From positions 1 through 11,346 of the forward strand of contig NW_006769014.1 of NCBI RefSeq assembly GCF_000204055.1: a DNA stretch of 11,346 nt. Reading direction: 5' to 3'. Within the stretch, counting starts at the first letter, position 1. Each line of letters begins with the position of its first letter. Source of the DNA: Melampsora larici-populina 98AG31. Lineage: Eukaryota > Basidiomycota > Pucciniomycetes > Pucciniales > Melampsoraceae. Below, piece after piece: positions 8,842 through 11,346 of this stretch. The notes below the pieces were generated by a model. That model made no database searches, had not been told where the DNA came from, and worked only from the letters and a program-made list of their open reading frames with translations. The translations under genes were made by a program, and so were the position numbers.

Positions 8842-10392
8842 CGGTGGTTTCCGGTCCTGCCTTACATCCGCCAACCAACTGAGTTTGACCTCCCACGCGA
8901 TGCTGCCTCCCCCCACCCGACGACGAACGACCAGAGGCTGTGAACATCCTGCTAGAGAAGCTGACGGCGTGTGCAACCGAGGAAGCTGAGCTAGGTCCGG
9001 ATTCAATTTTGGACAAGGATATGGCCAACTGGGTCTATGTTACTGGAATTTATACGTACACTCAAGGTTTATTGCGTAACGGTAAAACATGTGAAGAGCT
9101 GGTGGTAGCGGGAGCTGGCAATGAAAATGTGGAATCAATGGTGGCGTACATTGCTACTTGGATCAACAAAACCATGAAACGCTTGCATCAGACCGGCCAG
9201 TTATTGAAACGCATGTGCATGGCGGAAACCTCGTAAGTACCTACAGTGCTCATATCAAACCCCCCAGGCCAAATCTGATTACCCCAATTGTGTTGTTTCA
9301 GAGAATTGGAAGACAACAAAGGGCTCATGCCCTTGCAAGAAAAGGCCTCAGTCTTCAAGTATGCGCGGATCTCGCCACATTCATGTGGTTCCTGATTGAG
9401 CAGGCAGAGGAACCTCTTGACCCCAACATGGAGATCCACGATGTCACCAAAGCGCGAATTCTGGGGTTACGGGATGTTGTGCTACACTTGACTACACCTG
9501 ATACGGACCCATCTCAACTAGATTACTTGCCTGCTGAGGACGATCATGTCTCTAGTCATGTCTCTGGCATTCTATGCTGTTTATTTCAAACTTATTGTGG
9601 TGGCTGGGCGCAACAATACCAGCTTCCACCCATGGCATTCATAGCTTTATCGGTATTTAAAGAAGATGGATCTTATGACAGCCCTAACTTGATCACCCAC
9701 CTCATTGCTGCAATGCAATACGGAACTCGCCTTGCGTTTGCTGAGCAGTACCTCGATGAACCACGCCCACGGTTTGACCCAGCAGCAGACCCCACGAACC
9801 CCGTGGAGGACAACATGCAAAAATTCGAGTTTCTCCGCAAGGGTGGCCCAGGCGCTTTCAAATATGTTAGGCAGCTTATGCATTTAGTTAGTACAGTCAT
9901 CTTATCTGAGGCGCTACCAGATACCACTTTTTGGGCAGATCACCAACACGAAACCCTGGAGGTCGATAATAAGTTAGTTACTGTTAGTGGCATTAGAGAC
10001 TGTATCCATCTGCAACAGAAACGCGCACAAGCGGACTTGAGCACCCTTCTGAAGGGCTGCAAGATGCCATTGTTTGACACATCCTTGTACCATGATGTGG
10101 CCACTTGCAGGCAGCCAGGCACCAACTTCCTCAATCACTCGGAGTTGGAGCATGGCAAGTATGGACTTCATTTGTTGAAAGAATGGACACGGAAGAATGA
10201 TGTTCATGGATTGTTAGCGGAGGGGTGGCAATCAAAGGTAGATTCAGGGGTGACAGTCTATGACAAAAGCATTTGGAAGGCATCTGCTGTGTGGGAATGG
10301 CTGGAACTGTACAACAACCTTCAGGAACGACTTTACTTCTTATATCACGTTGCATCAGGTCAGCCAATGCGGGGGACTGAGGAGGCATCATC

Positions 10393-10775
10393 CACTGCCA
10401 GCATTAAAGAGGTTCCCAGATGGGAATATGGGTCCTAGTGATCACATTCCCATCCTGCTACTGTTACACAGTTCCATGAATATTTCCTGAGTAGCCATTG
10501 TGATATATGTAGTCAATATTTTGAGATGTGTGGCTCAATCTGAACAAAGTTACAGCATGTATTACACATGAACTTCTTATCTAGATGAGCAGAAAACTGA
10601 GCGGACCTGTATGTAGCTGATAGCTAAGGATTTACTCAGATGTTTGCACATATGTAGTGTATGCTTTATGGCTCAGATGTGCAGTGCAAGATGATTTGAT
10701 GCACCATTCTTCTCTCAATGATATTCCCAGCCTAGGTCATGTTCCGACCAGGGAACATATTTAATGCTGGCAGTG
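10393..10775. mobile_element. 383-bp non-autonomous transposon with CACTG termini (MITE), inserted in gene B
   Basis: The left end CACTGCCAGCATTAAA (from 10393) is repeated in inverse at the right end (to 10775). The first 25 bases of the two ends match at 23 positions, and weaker similarity continues to about 45 bp. ATC flanks both sides (10390-10392 and 10776-10778), a 3-bp target duplication. CACTA-type (CMC/EnSpm) elements have CACTA or CACTG ends and 3-bp duplications, so that superfamily is the best guess. No transposase is encoded. Removing the element plus one ATC joins the frame before 10392 to the frame that runs to 10964. The element supplies the TAG stop at 10436 that ends the upstream frame. 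Confidence 0.88.
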
Positions 10776-10964
10776 ATCCTTATTGGTTAACACCAGACTA
10801 GATCAACGTAATCTTTATCTTCGTGGAGGGGCCTTTGTATTTCTGACATGGTACCATCAAAGCCGAAATATTACGGGGAAAAACAAACCCAGGATGACCT
10901 TCCTTCCCAAGAGCCACAGCTTTATATGGTTCTATTTTTTAGGCTTCCTACGACCAACTGCCAT

Positions 10965-11028
10965 GTGAGCACAAAGAATCATGCAATGATTCACATTCAC
11001 AGCTGACTGACCCAAAATTTTTGTGTAG
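10965..11028 (+). other. Intron of gene B
   Basis: The donor GTGAGC, branch GCTGACTGAC and acceptor TTTGTGTAG give a 64-nt intron. Joining 10964 to 11029 keeps the frame, which then stays open to the window edge. Confidence 0.8.
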
Positions 11029-11346
11029 TTTTTTCCTCAAAGCTCTTGGAAGGCCTGAGCGGGCTAGGGAAATGGCCACCAAAGTGTGGGTCAGTGCTTT
11101 GAAAGGGCCTATGGATTCTACGGAATTTTCAGCCATCCTCAAACGTCATTTTACAGAGGGGGGTGTGGCTCCTTTAGGAATCCAATCTTGGAGACATGTC
11201 TCCGTAGCAATTGTTGATGCGCACATCAAGCTGCATCGCAGCACCCTTCTGGAAGGCGAAGACGACATCATTGATTGTCAAAGAGGCCACAGTACTTTCA
11301 CAGCCAATTCTGCCTATGGCGGCACGGGAGGCTACCATGTGGACCG

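Larger units (their letters stand above)
7967..11346 (+). pseudogene. Gene B: decayed zinc-finger/tyrosine-recombinase-like protein, 3' partial
   Basis: Proposed exons: 7967-8288, 8348-8686, 8765-9232, 9302-10392 continued at 10779-10964 around a transposon, and 11029-11346 running off the window. ATG 7967 is the first in frame. Residues 8-29 form a C2H2 finger (C8, C11, H24, H29), residues 55-77 a C-C-H-C finger, residues 128-144 a CxxC...HxHH group, and 8617-8682 another C2H2. The C-terminal part has the tyrosine-recombinase order: RGTE (10370-10381), GKNKPR, SWRH (about 11186-11197), GHS (11285-11293) and Y (11315-11317), the last His and Tyr nine residues apart as in that family. It would act on DNA in the nucleus. 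Lesions: TGA 8839-8841, frameshift in the C6 run 8909-8914, frameshift near 9366, and the insertion. From memory the layout recalls fungal OrsD/DUF3505-type proteins, some followed by a RecQ-like helicase; that part is not in the window. Confidence 0.65.

Noticed and set aside
9158..9301. Start of the long frame 9158-10438 as the N-terminus of its own gene
   Set aside because: Its first part overlaps the end of the previous exon in another frame and an intron (9233-9301). The protein-like reading comes from the frame opened at 9303 and shifts near 9366.
10393..10775. Insert as an ordinary intron
   Set aside because: Its ends are CACTG/CAGTG with a target duplication, not GT-AG.

Overview
The window looks like nuclear DNA of a filamentous fungus, most likely a basidiomycete. 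Introns are mostly 58-80 nt with GT-AG ends and CTGAC/CTAAC-type branch sites. A CA-rich leader follows a TATA box, and coding exons are short. All coding signal I can support is on the + strand. No rRNA, tRNA, bacterial operon or CRISPR array is visible.

Layout. 1-345: no gene seen. 346-554: putative promoter, leader and three-codon first exon of gene A. 555-1678: a large first intron filled by a tandem array with a 100-bp period, each unit carrying a 34-bp palindrome. 1679-5896: the remaining exons of gene A, a large unrecognised protein with a charged, disordered N-terminal half, a helical C-terminal half and a terminal basic cluster. A second palindrome array lies in its 468-nt intron (3637-4104). 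One in-frame TGA (5123) interrupts its last exon. 5897-7966: mostly non-coding, with four isolated palindromes, one unrelated hairpin and possible untranslated exons. 7967-11346: gene B, running off the window end, a decayed multi-exon gene with an N-terminal C2H2 zinc-finger block and a C-terminal region with the residue pattern of a tyrosine recombinase.

Gene B carries four lesions: a TGA, two 1-base frameshifts, and a 383-bp CACTG-ended non-autonomous transposon whose precise removal with one 3-bp target duplication puts the flanking exon back in frame. From memory, large fungal proteins of the OrsD/DUF3505 zinc-finger type, some linked to RecQ-like helicases, resemble gene B. I could not check this, and any helicase part would lie beyond the window.

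The most interesting items are: (1) a zinc finger plus tyrosine recombinase protein, possibly the integrase of a eukaryotic mobile element; (2) a family of at least 19 copies of a 34-bp palindrome whose arms vary in a compensated way, concentrated in introns; (3) a 3' splice site placed right at the edge of the last palindrome of the array; (4) the transposon insertion. Whether genes A and B belong to one element is open.
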